Below are positions 63,511-64,000 of a stretch of DNA of 64,000 nt, one piece after another (position 1 is the first letter of the stretch; each line of letters starts with the position of its first letter). The stretch is taken from assembly GCF_026410925.1 (NCBI RefSeq), contig NZ_CP112972.1, positions 992,001-1,056,000 of the forward strand. Direction: 5' to 3'. The position numbers and the translations under genes were made by a program. The notes beneath the pieces were generated by a model that was not told the DNA's origin, searched no databases, and was given only the letters and a program-made list of their open reading frames with translations. This DNA comes from Halovenus salina (GTDB lineage Archaea > Halobacteriota > Halobacteria > Halobacteriales > Haloarculaceae).

Positions 63511-64000
63511 TTACTTCCCCCAGAAGGGGTCACGGTTGCGGTGACGTTCCAGATACATCGAGAGGACCTCCCGCTCGTCCGCGGAGATGTCTTCTGTCAG
63601 TTCCTGTTCGAGAATTTTGGCGTGTTTCTCCGGAATCTCAACCCATAGCTCGTCGCCTTCCTTTATTTGGCGGCCAACGGTCGGTCCGTCGATTGAGACG
63701 GCGACCCGTTCACCGGTCCGGGCCTCGTCGACATCCTCGCCCTCGTCCTGGATGGTCTTGAGCGTCCCGACGCGATCGGGCTCGTTCCCCTCGAAGGAGA
63801 CGACGTTACAGTTCCGGCGGAGCAGCCCGCCCCGAACCTCGACGCCGACGACTGCTGGGTCAGACTGTCGGAACGTGTGGTCGGGGAGAATCTCGAAGCG
63901 GGAGGGCCGGGTGATGTTCTCCAGAATCTGCTCCTGTTGGGCCTCCTGTATCTCCTCGACGTACTCCTGGTAAGATTCGATGAGCCGGTAGATGACGTCG
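63511..64000 (-). CDS. infB: Translation initiation factor aIF5B/IF-2, C-terminal part
   Basis: The right edge cuts the N-terminal GTPase part away; about 163 codons of the C-terminus remain, ending at the stop at 63511-63513. Visible segments are SRFEILPDHTFRQSDPAVVG, RRNCNVVSFEGNEPDRVGTL, GERVAVSIDGPTVGRQIKEG and VLSMYLERHRNRDPFWGK, the domain IV and tail of archaeal IF5B, which helps join the subunits. The frame is open to the edge. Confidence 0.93.
   Translation of the reverse strand, partial: DVIYRLIESYQEYVEEIQEAQQEQILENITRPSRFEILPDHTFRQSDPAVVGVEVRGGLLRRNCNVVSFEGNEPDRVGTLKTIQDEGEDVDEARTGERVAVSIDGPTVGRQIKEGDELWVEIPEKHAKILEQELTEDISADEREVLSMYLERHRNRDPFWGK

Overview
The window comes from a haloarchaeon (class Halobacteria). 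The grounds are: acidic proteomes throughout, split RNA polymerase genes (H, B'', B', A', A''), an archaeal NusA, aIF2-alpha, aIF5B, Nop10, S27e and L44e, a HTH-10 (bacterio-opsin activator type) regulator, PAS/HATPase sensor kinases with the RHN-type H-box, ISH-type insertion sequences, TATA boxes about 25 nt upstream of leaderless starts, and a Tat-dependent lipoprotein signal.

Region 1 (1-18.9 kb) is an accessory, IS-scarred surface-polysaccharide or protein-glycosylation locus. It holds a partial capsule-type glycosyltransferase, a D-2-hydroxyacid dehydrogenase, an SDR, a GT2 glycosyltransferase fused to a zinc-type MDR dehydrogenase, an HpaI-type aldolase tightly coupled to a CMP-sugar synthetase, two sulfatase-superfamily proteins, a DegT aminotransferase overlapping a Gfo/Idh oxidoreductase, a sugar N-formyltransferase, a GT4 glycosyltransferase, a GalE-like epimerase and a nucleotide-sugar dehydrogenase. 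Three decayed IS elements (IS110, IS4/ISH8-like, IS1595-like) and an inositol-monophosphatase remnant lie between them. Read together, the enzymes suggest two sugar routes: a CMP-activated ulosonic-acid-like sugar made by an aldolase instead of a NeuB-type synthase, and a nucleotide-linked amino-uronic sugar that is N-formylated.

Region 2 (18.9-31.3 kb) is core: a membrane histidine kinase, an aldehyde dehydrogenase, then nusA-rpoA2-rpoA1-rpoB1-rpoB2-rpoH on the minus strand. RpoA'' carries a 491-residue LAGLIDADG intein that begins with Ser.

Region 3 (31.5-35.8 kb) starts with tRNA-Asp(GUC) and two further copies of its 3' end, followed by truncated primase-like and tyrosine-integrase fragments, a formyltransferase plus NodB-family deacetylase pair, a small Cys-rich protein, a winged-helix protein and a frameshifted gene. 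This looks like the residue of one or more elements integrated at the tRNA.

Region 4 (35.9-47.8 kb) has a complete peptide-type ABC transporter (binding lipoprotein with a 19-triplet acidic G-x-x stalk, two permeases, two ATPases), small haloarchaeal proteins, a DUF429 protein, an M48 protease, an IscA/ErpA-like protein and dodecin.

Region 5 (47.9-54.1 kb) is a translationally coupled hutUGIH histidine-degradation operon with a divergent HTH-10 regulator.

Region 6 (54.3-64 kb) has a six-PAS histidine kinase gene split by a fresh-looking ISH3-family element (5-bp target duplication, frame fully restorable), then a translation/ribosome cluster (PAC2 protein, Nop10, aIF2-alpha, S27e, L44e), a second kinase with an NTF2-like sensor domain, two small proteins, and the 3' end of aIF5B at the right edge.
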